A DNA stretch of 64,000 bases from Acinetobacter sp. XH1741 (GTDB lineage: Bacteria > Pseudomonadota > Gammaproteobacteria > Pseudomonadales > Moraxellaceae). Both the position numbers and the translations under genes were made by a program. Location of the stretch: NCBI RefSeq assembly GCF_041021895.1, contig NZ_CP157428.1, positions 2,108,001-2,172,000 on the forward strand, given 5' to 3'. The notes beneath the pieces were generated by a model. That model had not been told where the DNA came from. It did no database searches and saw only the letters and a program-made list of their open reading frames with translations. Below, piece by piece: positions 1 through 8,412 of the stretch. Each line of letters begins with the position of its first letter. Position 1 is the first letter of the stretch.

Positions 1-448
1 CGGGTAGTCCTAAAGGTGAGGAATAGCCCATTAAGTTATCATCTTCGTTACGTGTAGCGGATCTTAACGCTTTGCGGATACTTTCAAGCGGCATCCAGTC
101 ATTTGGTAGCCAACCACAACCGGGTTTAAAAGCATCAGGTTTTGCTTCCAATGACTGGCGTGAAATCCATAACGGATCGATAGAGCGATCTAATTTAGGG
201 CCTAATTCACTTAAGGCTAAAGGTGCAAGTGGCCCAACCACATAAAAACCGGAACCACTTCGAGATTCAATTTTACCTACGGCAATTAATCGTTCATAAG
301 CTTCGACAATGGTCGAAACAGAAAAACCTAAATCTTTTGCCAGTTTGCGTACAGAAGGTAAACGGGAACCTGGTGTTAAAGAACGATTTTTAATTTGTTG
401 TTCGACCTGTGAAATAACAAGCTCGATTTTTGTTTTCGTTTGGTTCAC
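1..448 (-). CDS. MocR-type GntR/aminotransferase-fold regulator (5' part, runs off left edge)
   Basis: The N-terminal ~149 residues are visible; the rest lies outside the window. Residues ~1-70 form a GntR winged helix (LTPGSRLPSVRKLAKDLG, then STIVEAYERL). A linker follows, then the start of a fold-type I PLP aminotransferase domain (GWLPNDWMPLESIRKALR). This is the MocR architecture, in which PLP or an aldimine is the effector. I chose the GTG at 448 because GAGA lies about 9 nt upstream and both TGTACTGCT repeats then fall in the promoter. An in-frame ATG at 484 is the alternative, with no clear ribosome site. It is divergent from an EamA transporter, the usual target of such regulators. 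The ligand cannot be read from this fragment. Confidence 0.85.
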   Translation of the reverse strand, partial: MNQTKTKIELVISQVEQQIKNRSLTPGSRLPSVRKLAKDLGFSVSTIVEAYERLIAVGKIESRSGSGFYVVGPLAPLALSELGPKLDRSIDPLWISRQSLEAKPDAFKPGCGWLPNDWMPLESIRKALRSATRNEDDNLMGYSSPLGLP

Positions 449-464
449 GTTAATTATCTCTAAC

Positions 465-509
465 TGTACTGCTGATTCATACATAACAGTTTTTTAAAAT
501 TGTACTGCT
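465..509. promoter_or_regulatory. Direct repeat TGTACTGCT, probable MocR operator
   Basis: TGTACTGCT occurs at 465-473 and 501-509, start-to-start spacing 36 bp, between the divergent regulator and EamA genes. MocR proteins are known to bind spaced direct repeats as domain-swapped dimers. A near-palindrome TGGTTTTAACACCA follows at 518-531. The assignment as an operator is inferred from position and repeat form. Confidence 0.5.
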
Positions 510-570
510 CTGTATCTGGTTTTAACACCATATCACAGCTTAAATTCTTCGTATAGCTGCGGAGAATAAT

Positions 571-1434
571 ATGCAAAAGTTTATGAATGGTTGGGTGAAT
601 GGATTTATCGGAGTTGCAATTTTTGCGGGATCACTCCCTGCTACCCGTGTTGCGGTAACGGGATTTGATCCCGGTTTCCTAACGGCGGCAAGAGCCGTTA
701 TTGCTGGTGTTTTAGGTTTAATTCTTATCTTTTTGCTTAAAGAAAAAAGACCTGCTAAGCAAGATTGGTGGCCACTCGCTATTGTTGCTTTAGGGGTTGT
801 GGTGGGTTTCCCTTTATTTACAGCACTTGCTTTGCAATATATGAATGCAGCACATTCAATTGTATTTGTAAGTCTTTTGCCATTAGCTACAGCCATATTT
901 GCAGTGGTAAGGGGTGGAGAAAAACCTAATCTATTTTTTTGGATATTTGCAGTTTTAGGGAGTCTGGTTGTTTTCGCTTATATGTTTTTTTTATCGGGTG
1001 AAGCTTCTTTTGGCATTGGTGATTTATATATGCTTATTGCAATTATTCTATGTGGATTTGGCTATGCAGAGGGTGGAGTACTTTCGAAAAAAATAGGTGG
1101 ATGGCAGGTAATTTGTTGGGCGCTTATTTTAGCTTTACCCGTTATGCTACTTGCTACGCTTTTTTACATGCCTGTTTCTTTCCAAGATGTATCTGCATCA
1201 GCGGTAGCAGGGCTGGTTTATGTATCTTTGTTTAGTATGCTCATCGGATTCTTTTTTTGGTACAAAGGCCTTGCCCAAGGCGGAATTGCTGCAATCAGCC
1301 AGCTACAACTCTTACAACCTTTAATGGGACTCGCGATTGCTGCACTTTTATTACATGAGCATGTCAGTTGGTCGATGTTAATGGTCACGGCAGTAACCAT
1401 TTTATGTGTTGCTGCCGCTAAAAAATTTGCATAA
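571..1434 (+). CDS. EamA/DMT-family permease
   Basis: A 287-residue inner-membrane protein of the drug/metabolite transporter superfamily. About ten hydrophobic segments are arranged as two EamA halves (roughly 5-135 and 150-285), the usual 10-TM size. GGAGAA lies 5 nt before the ATG. The gene is divergent from the MocR-type regulator at 448, with shared repeats between them, so it is probably that regulator's target. Known relatives export amino acids, amines or metabolites; the substrate is not deducible here. Its stop is only 4 bp from the convergent tusE stop, with no terminator visible between them. Confidence 0.85.
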   Translation: MQKFMNGWVNGFIGVAIFAGSLPATRVAVTGFDPGFLTAARAVIAGVLGLILIFLLKEKRPAKQDWWPLAIVALGVVVGFPLFTALALQYMNAAHSIVFVSLLPLATAIFAVVRGGEKPNLFFWIFAVLGSLVVFAYMFFLSGEASFGIGDLYMLIAIILCGFGYAEGGVLSKKIGGWQVICWALILALPVMLLATLFYMPVSFQDVSASAVAGLVYVSLFSMLIGFFFWYKGLAQGGIAAISQLQLLQPLMGLAIAALLLHEHVSWSMLMVTAVTILCVAAAKKFA

Positions 1435-1438
1435 AAAT

Positions 1439-1750
1439 TTATAAACAATTTGCCGGTTTAGGAATGCCTGCCAATCGACTGAGATGGCGAGCAACTAAAC
1501 CGGTATTAAATTTTTGTTGTAAAACAGCATTATTAATATCAGGGCTTACCGTCTTCATTAAAAACTTAATTAGAGGACGTGTTGCAGGTGAATGACCAAA
1601 ATGTTGATAAAATTGGCGAACTGCAGCTAAAACTTCAAAATGCCAATCTGTTAATTCAAGATCGAGAGATTTGGCGAGTTCCTGTGCTACTTCAGGATTC
1701 CAAATCGTATAGTCGACTAAATGACCATCTTGATCTAATTCTAAATTCAT
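1439..1750 (-). CDS. tusE: TusE/DsrC-family sulfurtransferase
   Basis: A 103-residue cytoplasmic protein, full length for TusE. The C-terminal tail GIPKPANCL carries the conserved penultimate cysteine (Cys102) that accepts persulfide from TusBCD and hands it to MnmA for 2-thiouridine at tRNA position 34. The conserved EVLAAVRQFYQHFGHSPATR stretch is also present. It is last in the minus-strand order tusD-tusC-tusB-tusE, 19 bp after tusB, consistent with one transcript. Role is from the family; the cysteine and order are seen. Confidence 0.93.
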   Translation of the reverse strand: MNLELDQDGHLVDYTIWNPEVAQELAKSLDLELTDWHFEVLAAVRQFYQHFGHSPATRPLIKFLMKTVSPDINNAVLQQKFNTGLVARHLSRLAGIPKPANCL

Positions 1751-1769
1751 AAAAATGAGCCTAACTATA

Positions 1770-2054
1770 TTATTTCAAAGAAATGCATCGATTAAATTGT
1801 AAAACCAGATCCGCAAATTGATCATAGTTCAACACATTAACGTGAGCTAAGGTTTCTGCATCAATTAAATCTTTTTCATAACATAAACAAGAAATTGAGC
1901 CGAATTGCTGACAAATACTCACCGAAAGTTGTGCGGTTGAATCACCCATAAAAACAATTTGGTCATCCTTATCAAAATAATTTGTAAGTTCTTCAATAAT
2001 TTGAGGCGTATGGTGATAAGAAGCTTGCACCAGATAAAGTGTTGATTGCGTCAT
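1770..2054 (-). CDS. tusB: TusB/DsrH-like sulfur relay subunit
   Basis: A 94-residue DsrE-fold protein. I chose the ATG at 2054 (MTQSTLYLVQ) over an upstream in-frame start at 2078, because AAAGGTG sits 7 nt before it and it then clears tusC. The family forms a TusB2C2D2 hexamer; TusB has no catalytic cysteine and is the weakest-conserved subunit. The identification rests on fold-like features and its place between tusC and tusE more than on motifs. Confidence 0.83.
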   Translation of the reverse strand: MTQSTLYLVQASYHHTPQIIEELTNYFDKDDQIVFMGDSTAQLSVSICQQFGSISCLCYEKDLIDAETLAHVNVLNYDQFADLVLQFNRCISLK

Positions 2055-2071
2055 TAAATTTACACCTTTAT

Positions 2072-2422
2072 CTACCAATATAAGACATGATCGAAAGATT
2101 GGATGAGTTCAGTATCTAACTGAACAAACTCTAGCTCCTGTTCGCTGTTTTGAACAAAAGGATGCTGTTTATTTTTGGTCTCAACAAGGATTGGACTCAA
2201 GTCATAAAACTCAAAGCTATCCACCATATTTGAAGCAATTTTAAAAGCATGCTGTAACTGGTCAAAGTTACGTTCATTTTGTAAGAGGCTGAGGGCTGCA
2301 TCTTTTAATAATACTTTGACTGGTGAGCCAAAGGTTGCTAAAACCATAGTAGCAGCGAGGCTTTCATTGACTTGTAGGCTAGTTAGATTGGCTTGGGTCA
2401 AAATAACGAGTACAGTTTTCAC
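2072..2422 (-). CDS. tusC: TusC/DsrF-like sulfur relay subunit
   Basis: A 116-residue DsrE-family protein: an N-terminal beta strand (MKTVLVILTQ), then a Rossmann-like helix (SLQVNESLAATMVLATFG) as in TusC. In the TusBCD complex it is a structural partner of TusD for tRNA 2-thiolation. It follows tusD by 44 bp and precedes tusB by 17 bp. No catalytic cysteine is expected and none is seen in the expected loop. Confidence 0.88.
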   Translation of the reverse strand: MKTVLVILTQANLTSLQVNESLAATMVLATFGSPVKVLLKDAALSLLQNERNFDQLQHAFKIASNMVDSFEFYDLSPILVETKNKQHPFVQNSEQELEFVQLDTELIQSFDHVLYW

Positions 2423-2466
2423 ACAATATACCTTTTAAAAGCAACAATCTAAGTTAATAAAGTAAC

Positions 2467-2835
2467 TTAGAATTGAAGAAGACGAGAGGCTGACTGTACT
2501 GCATCAGCAAGTTCACCTAGTCCAACCAACTCAAAGTTGCTCGCTAGGTTATGATGACTAAGTTGATGGCGACTCGCATTTTCTGCATCGGTAATACCGC
2601 GTGCAAGAGCAGCGCTGACACAGACAGGAAGTCTGATCGCAAGCTTTTGCCATTCATGCGTTAAATTACGCTGGTCGTCAGGAACCCACTGAAAATCATT
2701 CGCAACTTGAACGCCATCTTGGTAAAAGAATACACGAAAGTCTTCATTTTTACTTTTGAGTGCCTGAGCGAGGCCCAGCGCATGCCAAGCATGGATTGAA
2801 GTAGGAGCAGAGGTTATTAGTAGTAATGTACTCAT
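2467..2835 (-). CDS. tusD: TusD/DsrE-like persulfide-carrying subunit
   Basis: A 122-residue protein, first gene of the tus operon. The loop PVCVSAALARG holds the cysteine that corresponds to the persulfide-accepting Cys of E. coli TusD, which receives sulfur from TusA. Usual family length is about 128. It is divergent from the epimerase at 2901, with a 65-bp shared promoter region. TusA is not in this window. Confidence 0.92.
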   Translation of the reverse strand: MSTLLLITSAPTSIHAWHALGLAQALKSKNEDFRVFFYQDGVQVANDFQWVPDDQRNLTHEWQKLAIRLPVCVSAALARGITDAENASRHQLSHHNLASNFELVGLGELADAVQSASRLLQF

Positions 2836-2900
2836 TGAGAATTCACTATGGTCATACGTCTAAATGGGCGTAGATACATTAAGATAAAGGTAAGTATACA

Positions 2901-3908
2901 ATGATTTTAGTGACAGGTGGTTTAGGCTTTATCGGTTCACACATTGCATTGAGTCTGCTGGCTCAAGGCCAAGAAGTGGTTATTGTCGATAATTTGGCTA
3001 ACTCGACCTTGCAAACGCTTGAGCGGTTAGAATACATCTCTGGGATGTACGTTCCGTTTGTTAAACTTGATGTACGTAATACGCCTGCATTGAACAAAGT
3101 ATTTGAACAGTATTCAATCGATGCAGTGATTCATACGGCAGGTTTTAAATCTATTGAAGAATCTAATTTAAAACCGCTTGAATATTATAACGATAATGTC
3201 AGTTGCATCATGAGCCTATTGCGTGCGATGCAACGTACAGGTGTCCGTCATTTTATTCATTTGTCTAGCTTGGCAGTCTATGGAAAATCTGGTTTACAGT
3301 TAAGTGAAACAGAAGATTTTAACTATGCCTATCCTAATCCATATATCAAATCTCAGCAGATGATTGAAGAAATCATTCGTGATACTTATAAAATTGATCA
3401 TGAGTGGAAGATTGCGATCTTGCGCTTATCCAATATTGTAGGTGCGTTTGAACATGGTGTATTAGGTGAATATGTTGCACAGCTTCCTAAAAATATTGTA
3501 CCGCTTGCACTACAAGTTGCGGCAATGCAGCGCGATTTAATTGAATTGCAAGATCAAGTTGAAACGTCTGATCATACAACTGAACGAAGCTTTCTACATG
3601 TTTTAGATGTATGTGAGGCTGTCAGCGCGAGTTTACATTGGTTGCGTGATCAAACCCACTGTTGTGAAGCTTTTAATATTGCGCATGACCAAGTACATTC
3701 AATTCGTCAATTATTAGATGAAATTTCACAGGTTACCCAAGCTGAAATTCCAACACAAGCTGCAATTTATAAGCATGAAGAGTTGGCCCAACTTGGTGCA
3801 AATATTGGAAAAGCAAAAACTTTATTACAATGGGACCCGAAACGAACTTTAAAGCAAATGATTGAAGATGAGTGGAGATTCTATCAAAATACATTAAATG
3901 GAAGATAA
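2901..3908 (+). CDS. GalE-like NAD-dependent epimerase lacking the YxxxK lysine
   Basis: A 335-residue extended SDR protein with the N-terminal NAD-binding motif GGLGFIGSH (residues 6-14) and the HLSSLAVYG serine region. It is closest to UDP-glucose 4-epimerase in length and layout. The catalytic YxxxK is altered: Tyr148 is present, but the expected Lys152 is Gln (YIKSQ, codon CAG at 3354-3356). The segment between the substrate loop and the FLHVLDVCEA stretch is also diverged. Either the enzyme uses another base or relay, or it has become a binding or non-catalytic protein. It is divergent from tusD and precedes fumC. UDP-sugar epimerase activity should not be assumed. Confidence 0.75.
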   Translation: MILVTGGLGFIGSHIALSLLAQGQEVVIVDNLANSTLQTLERLEYISGMYVPFVKLDVRNTPALNKVFEQYSIDAVIHTAGFKSIEESNLKPLEYYNDNVSCIMSLLRAMQRTGVRHFIHLSSLAVYGKSGLQLSETEDFNYAYPNPYIKSQQMIEEIIRDTYKIDHEWKIAILRLSNIVGAFEHGVLGEYVAQLPKNIVPLALQVAAMQRDLIELQDQVETSDHTTERSFLHVLDVCEAVSASLHWLRDQTHCCEAFNIAHDQVHSIRQLLDEISQVTQAEIPTQAAIYKHEELAQLGANIGKAKTLLQWDPKRTLKQMIEDEWRFYQNTLNGR

Positions 3909-3927
3909 GATAATGATTCTTATTTAC
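3909..3927 (+). promoter_or_regulatory. Fur-box-like sequence upstream of fumC
   Basis: The 19 bp beginning GATAATGATT match the canonical Fur consensus at 14 of 19 positions by my count. It lies just after the epimerase stop and about 95 bp before fumC. Iron-independent FumC is iron-repressed in other gammaproteobacteria, so the placement makes sense. This is inference from sequence similarity. Confidence 0.45.
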
Positions 3928-4022
3928 AATAATGAAATGCTTGAGTACGATATTAAAATTAACTAGCCAAAGCAAAAATTGCTTCAGCCCGTGAGTTCTT
4001 TAACCAGATAACCGAGGTTTCT

Positions 4023-5417
4023 ATGCAAACACGAATTGAACATGACACTATGGGTGAGATTGAAGTTCCAAATGAAGCATTATGGGGGGCGCAAACCCAA
4101 CGTAGCTTACAGAACTTTAAAATCGGGCAAGAGCGCTTACCCCGTGCCATGATTCGAGCAATGGGTTTGGTAAAAAAAGCGGCAGCTATTACCAATGCAG
4201 AGTTAGGGCAGTTACCACAAGACTTAAGTCAATACATTGTGGGTGCAGCCGAAGAAGTGATTGCAGGGAAATGGGATTCACAATTCCCACTCGTTGTTTG
4301 GCAAACAGGTTCTGGTACGCAAAGTAACATGAACTGTAATGAAGTGATTGCTAATATTGCCAACCAAAAATTAGGTCAAGCATTGGGTGCGCAAAAACCA
4401 GTACATCCAAATGATCATGTCAACCGTGCACAGTCTACCAACGATTCATTTCCAACGGCTATTCATGTGGCGGCAAGTTTGCAAATCAATGAACTACTCA
4501 TTCCTGCTGTAGAGCAGCTTAAAGCGACTTTGCAAAAAAAATCTGATGAGTTTCAATCTATTGTTAAAATTGGGCGTACTCATTTACAAGATGCGACTCC
4601 ATTAACATTAGGTCAAGAATTTAGTGGGTATGTATCTCAGCTTGAACATGGTTTAGTCCGTCTACAACAAGCTTTAACAGGTTTGTATGAGCTGCCATTA
4701 GGTGGGACAGCAGTAGGAACAGGGTTAAATGCTCATCCTGACTATGCTGTAAAAGCCGCAGCTCAGCTTGCTACGTTAACTGGTTTACCATTTATTACTG
4801 CACCTAATAAATTTGAAGCATTAGCAGGGCGTGACGCTGCTGTTTTTGCATCAGGTGCATTAAAAACTTTAGCTGTAAGCCTAAATAAAATTGCTAATGA
4901 TATTCGTTGGTTGGCAAGTGGCCCACGTTGTGGTTTTGGTGAAATACGAATTCCTGAAAATGAACCTGGTTCAAGTATTATGCCGGGTAAGGTGAATCCA
5001 ACCCAGAGCGAAGCAATGACTATGGTGGTTGCACAAGTGCTTGGCAATGATACAACTATTAATGTAGCTGGAGCTTCGGGTAACTTTGAGTTAAATGTGT
5101 TTATGCCAGTGATTGCTTATAACTTATTGCAATCTATTCAGCTACTTGGTGATGCTTGTAATAGTTTTAATGATCATTGTGCGGTTGGAATTGAACCAAA
5201 TCGCGATAAAATCGATCATTTTTTACATAACTCTCTCATGTTGGTGACTGCATTAAACCCAGTTATTGGTTATGAGAACTCAGCAAAAGTTGCGAAAACA
5301 GCTTATAAAGAGAATAAAACTTTAAAACAAGTGGCTGTTGAGCTCGGTTTAGTTACACCAGAACAATTTGATGAAGTGGTTAAGCCTGAAAATATGGTTT
5401 CCCCAAATAGTAAATAA
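4023..5417 (+). CDS. fumC: Fumarate hydratase, class II
   Basis: A 464-residue cytoplasmic TCA enzyme that hydrates fumarate to L-malate without an iron-sulfur cluster. The superfamily signature [17 protein letters not shown] (around residues 317-333) contains the catalytic-loop serine, and [10 protein letters not shown] and [16 protein letters not shown] give the other conserved regions. Length matches the family (460-467). The Fur-box-like sequence upstream suggests induction when iron is short, when iron-dependent fumarases fail. Structured inverted-repeat DNA follows the stop. Confidence 0.96.
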   Translation: MQTRIEHDTMGEIEVPNEALWGAQTQRSLQNFKIGQERLPRAMIRAMGLVKKAAAITNAELGQLPQDLSQYIVGAAEEVIAGKWDSQFPLVVWQTGSGTQSNMNCNEVIANIANQKLGQALGAQKPVHPNDHVNRAQSTNDSFPTAIHVAASLQINELLIPAVEQLKATLQKKSDEFQSIVKIGRTHLQDATPLTLGQEFSGYVSQLEHGLVRLQQALTGLYELPLGGTAVGTGLNAHPDYAVKAAAQLATLTGLPFITAPNKFEALAGRDAAVFASGALKTLAVSLNKIANDIRWLASGPRCGFGEIRIPENEPGSSIMPGKVNPTQSEAMTMVVAQVLGNDTTINVAGASGNFELNVFMPVIAYNLLQSIQLLGDACNSFNDHCAVGIEPNRDKIDHFLHNSLMLVTALNPVIGYENSAKVAKTAYKENKTLKQVAVELGLVTPEQFDEVVKPENMVSPNSK

Positions 5418-5426
5418 GCGATCTAT

Positions 5427-5482
5427 ATAGCCATCAGCAGTATAATTCGTACTGAATGTACGGTTAAATTACTGATGGCTAT
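5427..5482. repeat. Inverted repeat downstream of fumC
   Basis: ATAGCCATCAG (5427-5437) and CTGATGGCTAT (5472-5482) form a perfect 11-bp stem around a 34-nt loop, which itself has a small CAGTA/TACTG hairpin. No T-run follows, so it is not a standard intrinsic terminator. It may be an mRNA-stabilising 3' structure. Confidence 0.6.
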
Positions 5483-5544
5483 TATGCTTACACCTTAAAT
5501 GTAGAGCATTATATGTACTCTAATTGATGAACTTAAAATAAAAA

Positions 5545-5841
5545 CTACGCTAATAGATCTTCTATATATTCCCAACCATTTGCTTTCATCTCTGTAAACT
5601 TTCTTTTTAATTCTTCTTTTGTATATTCATGTGAGTCTTTTGCTAACAGTACATGATACGAGTTGGAAGCTGGATCTATAGTGACGTCTGTAATTTCTAC
5701 AGGTTGAATCACACCATTTTCAGTCAAACCAAGATCTGTAAAACACATCTCTTTGACTGGAATAACGCTACATTCAAACTCTTTTGAGATAAAGTAGTGA
5801 TTTGAGTAAGTTGAATAAGTACGTGAAGCTCTAATCTTCAT
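5545..5841 (-). CDS. Hypothetical 98-residue protein
   Basis: I do not recognise this family. A strong AAGGAG ribosome site lies 5-6 nt before the ATG, which makes translation credible. The protein is soluble and has no signal peptide or membrane segment. Its C-terminal half is charged (KEELKRKFTEMKANGWEY) and probably helical. It has its own promoter region (5842-6218) and faces fumC convergently. Possibly a genus-specific orphan. Confidence 0.6.
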   Translation of the reverse strand: MKIRASRTYSTYSNHYFISKEFECSVIPVKEMCFTDLGLTENGVIQPVEITDVTIDPASNSYHVLLAKDSHEYTKEELKRKFTEMKANGWEYIEDLLA

Positions 5842-6218
5842 TGATCTCTCCTTTTTTGTGTAGAGAAGATCTGAATAGTCTGGTGTGTTTTAAAAGTTAA
5901 AACTGTTTAATTTTTATTGTTGGTTTACTATGAATGTTTGTTATTTAAAGTTTTTTTACAATCTATATTAAAATTATTATAGAAATTCCCCATCAAAAGA
6001 CGGTTTTATAACTTATAAAGACTCATCTTAAAGTTTTGTAAACTTTATCTTTATATTCATCATCAGAAATGATGTCCTTCTAATTAGTGTTGAATAAGCT
6101 GTCATAATTGTTAAAATGCCCACCTCATCCTGTTTTTGTATTGTTTTTAATTTGCATTTATTTTGCGATATAGAAATTAAACACATAATAAACAGTTGTT
6201 TAGCTAAGGATTTTTTGA
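5842..6218. other. AT-rich intergenic region with divergent promoters
   Basis: No gene seen. For the rightward gene at 6219, TTGAAT (6090-6095) and TAAAAT (6112-6117), 16 bp apart, form a plausible sigma-70 promoter. A small CATCAT/ATGATG hairpin lies near 6060-6075. The remainder is low-complexity AT. Confidence 0.45.
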
Positions 6219-6710
6219 ATGCTCTCGATTTATTTAACAGATACTCAACAACATGTGCAATTTAATGATTACCCAAGTGATCAGCCTGTTAAATTTCTGT
6301 TAAATCTTAAAAAGATTTTTCCAAGTACGGGTGATTTATTGTTACCTGTTTTGCCGGAAGATAACGATCTGGAAAACGTAACTTGGGAATCAACCACAGA
6401 AGACTTTGAAATTTTTAAAAAATTATTAGCAGGCTGGGGTGTTATTGAGCTTCGTTTAAATGCTATTACGGCATACAAAGATAAAACTTTTGCAAATGAA
6501 CTCATTAAACAAGCCCAAGTGAAGCGTAAGAAAGTAGCACAAAAAAACCATCAGCTATCTTTGGTCGCACTTGATTATATTTTTATGCACGAAATTCATG
6601 CATTGATTGATGCTGAGTTGGTCACAATTGGTGAGAAATTTTATTTACCAACCTTGCGAGAACAGTGGAAAGGTAGTGTCTCAGACCAAGTGCTTAATGG
6701 AAAACTCTAA
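6219..6710 (+). CDS. Hypothetical 163-residue protein
   Basis: Family not recognised. It is soluble, with no signal peptide. The middle is basic (KQAQVKRKKVAQKNHQ, about 101-116), followed by a hydrophobic helix (LSLVALDYIFMHEIHALID). AGGA lies about 10 nt before the ATG, a sigma-70-like promoter is at 6090-6117 and a strong terminator follows the stop, so it looks like a monocistronic gene. The function is unknown. Confidence 0.65.
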   Translation: MLSIYLTDTQQHVQFNDYPSDQPVKFLLNLKKIFPSTGDLLLPVLPEDNDLENVTWESTTEDFEIFKKLLAGWGVIELRLNAITAYKDKTFANELIKQAQVKRKKVAQKNHQLSLVALDYIFMHEIHALIDAELVTIGEKFYLPTLREQWKGSVSDQVLNGKL

Positions 6711-6720
6711 TGAAAGACAA

Positions 6721-6750
6721 AAGGTGAATTTTAATAATTCACCTTTTTTT
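6721..6750 (+). terminator. Intrinsic terminator
   Basis: AAGGTGAATT (6721-6730) pairs with AATTCACCTT (6736-6745) around a 5-nt loop, followed by a T-run to 6750. It ends the gene at 6219 and insulates the riboswitch transcript. Confidence 0.85.
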
Positions 6751-6863
6751 ATAATTAAATCAATTGCTTTTTTGGTTTTTTATTTACCTGTACAAAAGTT
6801 TACAAGAAAAGAATGCGTTTTTTTAAAAGTGGCAGATACATTGCTTATATAAATACAAAATTA

Positions 6864-7083
6864 TTGCGGGAGAGAGGTTCTTTAGAACCCGCCGAAGGAG
6901 CAACAAGCCCGGAAACTCTCAGGCAAAAGGGACTGTAATAATTAAAAAATCTGGAGAGAAGCTTAAGATTTATAAGATGAATAATAAAAACTTATAAGTC
7001 ATAAACTCACCGAAGGGGAAGATCGAAATACTAAAAGGTAGTATTTAGGTCGAAACTCTCAGGTACAAATGACAGATGGGCTG
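6864..7083 (+). promoter_or_regulatory. Tandem glycine riboswitch (gcvT type)
   Basis: Two aptamers are visible. Aptamer 1 (about 6864-6938) has GGGAGAGAGG, GCCGAAGGAGCAA and AAACTCTCAGGCAAAAGGGAC. Aptamer 2 (about 6951-7080) has CTGGAGAGAAGC, CACCGAAGGGGAAG and GAAACTCTCAGGTACAAATGAC. These are the conserved core blocks of the glycine riboswitch, in the usual tandem order. A TGAAATG/CATTTCA hairpin (7090-7109) abuts the ribosome site AGAGGAG (7109-7115), and no T-run follows, so control is probably translational. It leads directly into the DadA-like gene rather than gcvTHP. Confidence 0.93.
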
Positions 7084-7121
7084 TACTGATGAAATGTTTT
7101 TGCATTTCAGAGGAGTCTGTT

Positions 7122-8366
7122 ATGCCACATGTTATTGTGATTGGTGCAGGAATCACCGGGGTTACTTCAGCCTATGAATTATCTCAATTGGGTTACCAAG
7201 TCACAGTGATCGATCGCCACCTATATCCAGCTATGGAAACATCATTTGCAAATGGAGGGCAATTATCTGCTTGTAATGCAGAAGTCTGGAACCAGAAAGC
7301 GACCGTTATTAAAGGTTTTAAATGGATGAGGCAAAAAGATGCTCCTCTATTACTTAACCCTTCTTTTAGCTTGCATAAATATAGTTGGTTAGTTGAGTTT
7401 CTTTCTCATATTAAAAATTATGAAGAGAATACGATAGAGACTGTTCGTTTAGCATTACTGGCCCGTAAGCGCTTGTTTGAAGTTGCTGAAAAAGAGCAGC
7501 TCCAATTCGATTTGGAGAAACGTGGCATTCTTCATATGTACCATAGCAAAGCTGATTATGACGTTGCTAAACAAGTCAATGATGTTTTGAATAAGGGTAC
7601 TTTGGAGCGCTATTCAGTTTCACCGGACGAGATGAAAACAATCGAGCCATCTTTAACTGGTGATTACTTTGGCGGTTATTACACACCAAGTGATGCAACG
7701 GGAGATATCCATAAGTATTCAACTTCTTTGGCTGAAAAAACTAAACAGTATGGAGTTCAATATAAATTTGGTCTGGATGTCACCGATATTAAGTGTCATA
7801 CCGATAAAGTAGTAGTGAATTGTCAGCCAAGTGCAGAACACCCTTATCTTTCTTCAACAGATAACTTTGAACTAGAAGGTGATATTCTGGTTGTCTGTGG
7901 TGGTGTAGGAAGTTATCAGTTAGCTGATATGATTGGTGAACGTGTCAATGTTTATCCGGTCAAAGGTTATTCTATTACTGTGCAGTTAAAAGACGAGAAA
8001 AGCATTAAAAATGCACCATGGGTCAGTTTGCTTGATGAGAGTGCAAAAATTGTTACTTCTCGCTTAGGTCAGGACCGTCTACGTATTGCAGGTACAGCTG
8101 AGTTTAACGGTTATAATCGAGATATACGGGCTGATCGTATTCAACCTTTAGTCAATTGGGTGAATCGTAATTTTGATATCTCAACTGAGCATGTCGTGCC
8201 TTGGGCGGGTTTAAGACCAATGATGCCTAATATGTTGCCTGTAGTGAAACAGTCTAAGCAGTCACGAGTTTTTTATAATACTGGACATGGCCATTTAGGG
8301 TGGACTTTATCAGCAGCGACAGCTGTTTTAGTGAGTCAGGATATTCTACAAAAGTATCCAGCTTAA
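7122..8366 (+). CDS. DadA-like FAD-dependent amino-acid dehydrogenase, glycine-riboswitch controlled
   Basis: A 414-residue FAD oxidoreductase of the D-amino acid dehydrogenase family. The N-terminal GAGITGVTSAYEL is the dinucleotide-binding motif, followed by ETSFANGGQLS, typical of DadA. The C-terminal GHGHLGWTLS closes the FAD site. I chose the ATG at 7122 because AGAGGAG lies 6 nt before it; an upstream ATG at 7089 falls inside the riboswitch hairpin. The family oxidises D-amino acids to 2-oxo acids and passes electrons to the respiratory chain. The glycine riboswitch suggests the physiological substrate is glycine or a related amino acid, but that is inference. Confidence 0.87.
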   Translation: MPHVIVIGAGITGVTSAYELSQLGYQVTVIDRHLYPAMETSFANGGQLSACNAEVWNQKATVIKGFKWMRQKDAPLLLNPSFSLHKYSWLVEFLSHIKNYEENTIETVRLALLARKRLFEVAEKEQLQFDLEKRGILHMYHSKADYDVAKQVNDVLNKGTLERYSVSPDEMKTIEPSLTGDYFGGYYTPSDATGDIHKYSTSLAEKTKQYGVQYKFGLDVTDIKCHTDKVVVNCQPSAEHPYLSSTDNFELEGDILVVCGGVGSYQLADMIGERVNVYPVKGYSITVQLKDEKSIKNAPWVSLLDESAKIVTSRLGQDRLRIAGTAEFNGYNRDIRADRIQPLVNWVNRNFDISTEHVVPWAGLRPMMPNMLPVVKQSKQSRVFYNTGHGHLGWTLSAATAVLVSQDILQKYPA

Positions 8367-8370
8367 AAAG

Positions 8371-8400
8371 AAAAGCCAGTGTAGATGCACTGGCTTTTTT
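8371..8400. terminator. Bidirectional intrinsic terminator
   Basis: AAAAGCCAGTG (8371-8381) pairs with CACTGGCTTTT (8388-8398), with a T-run on the right and an A-run on the left. It serves both the DadA-like gene and the convergent LprI-like gene. Confidence 0.88.
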
Positions 8401-8412
8401 ATTTTATATCAA

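Noticed and set aside
7089..7121. Upstream ATG start for the DadA-like gene
   Set aside because: It lies inside the riboswitch-adjacent hairpin and has no ribosome site; 7122 has AGAGGAG at good spacing.
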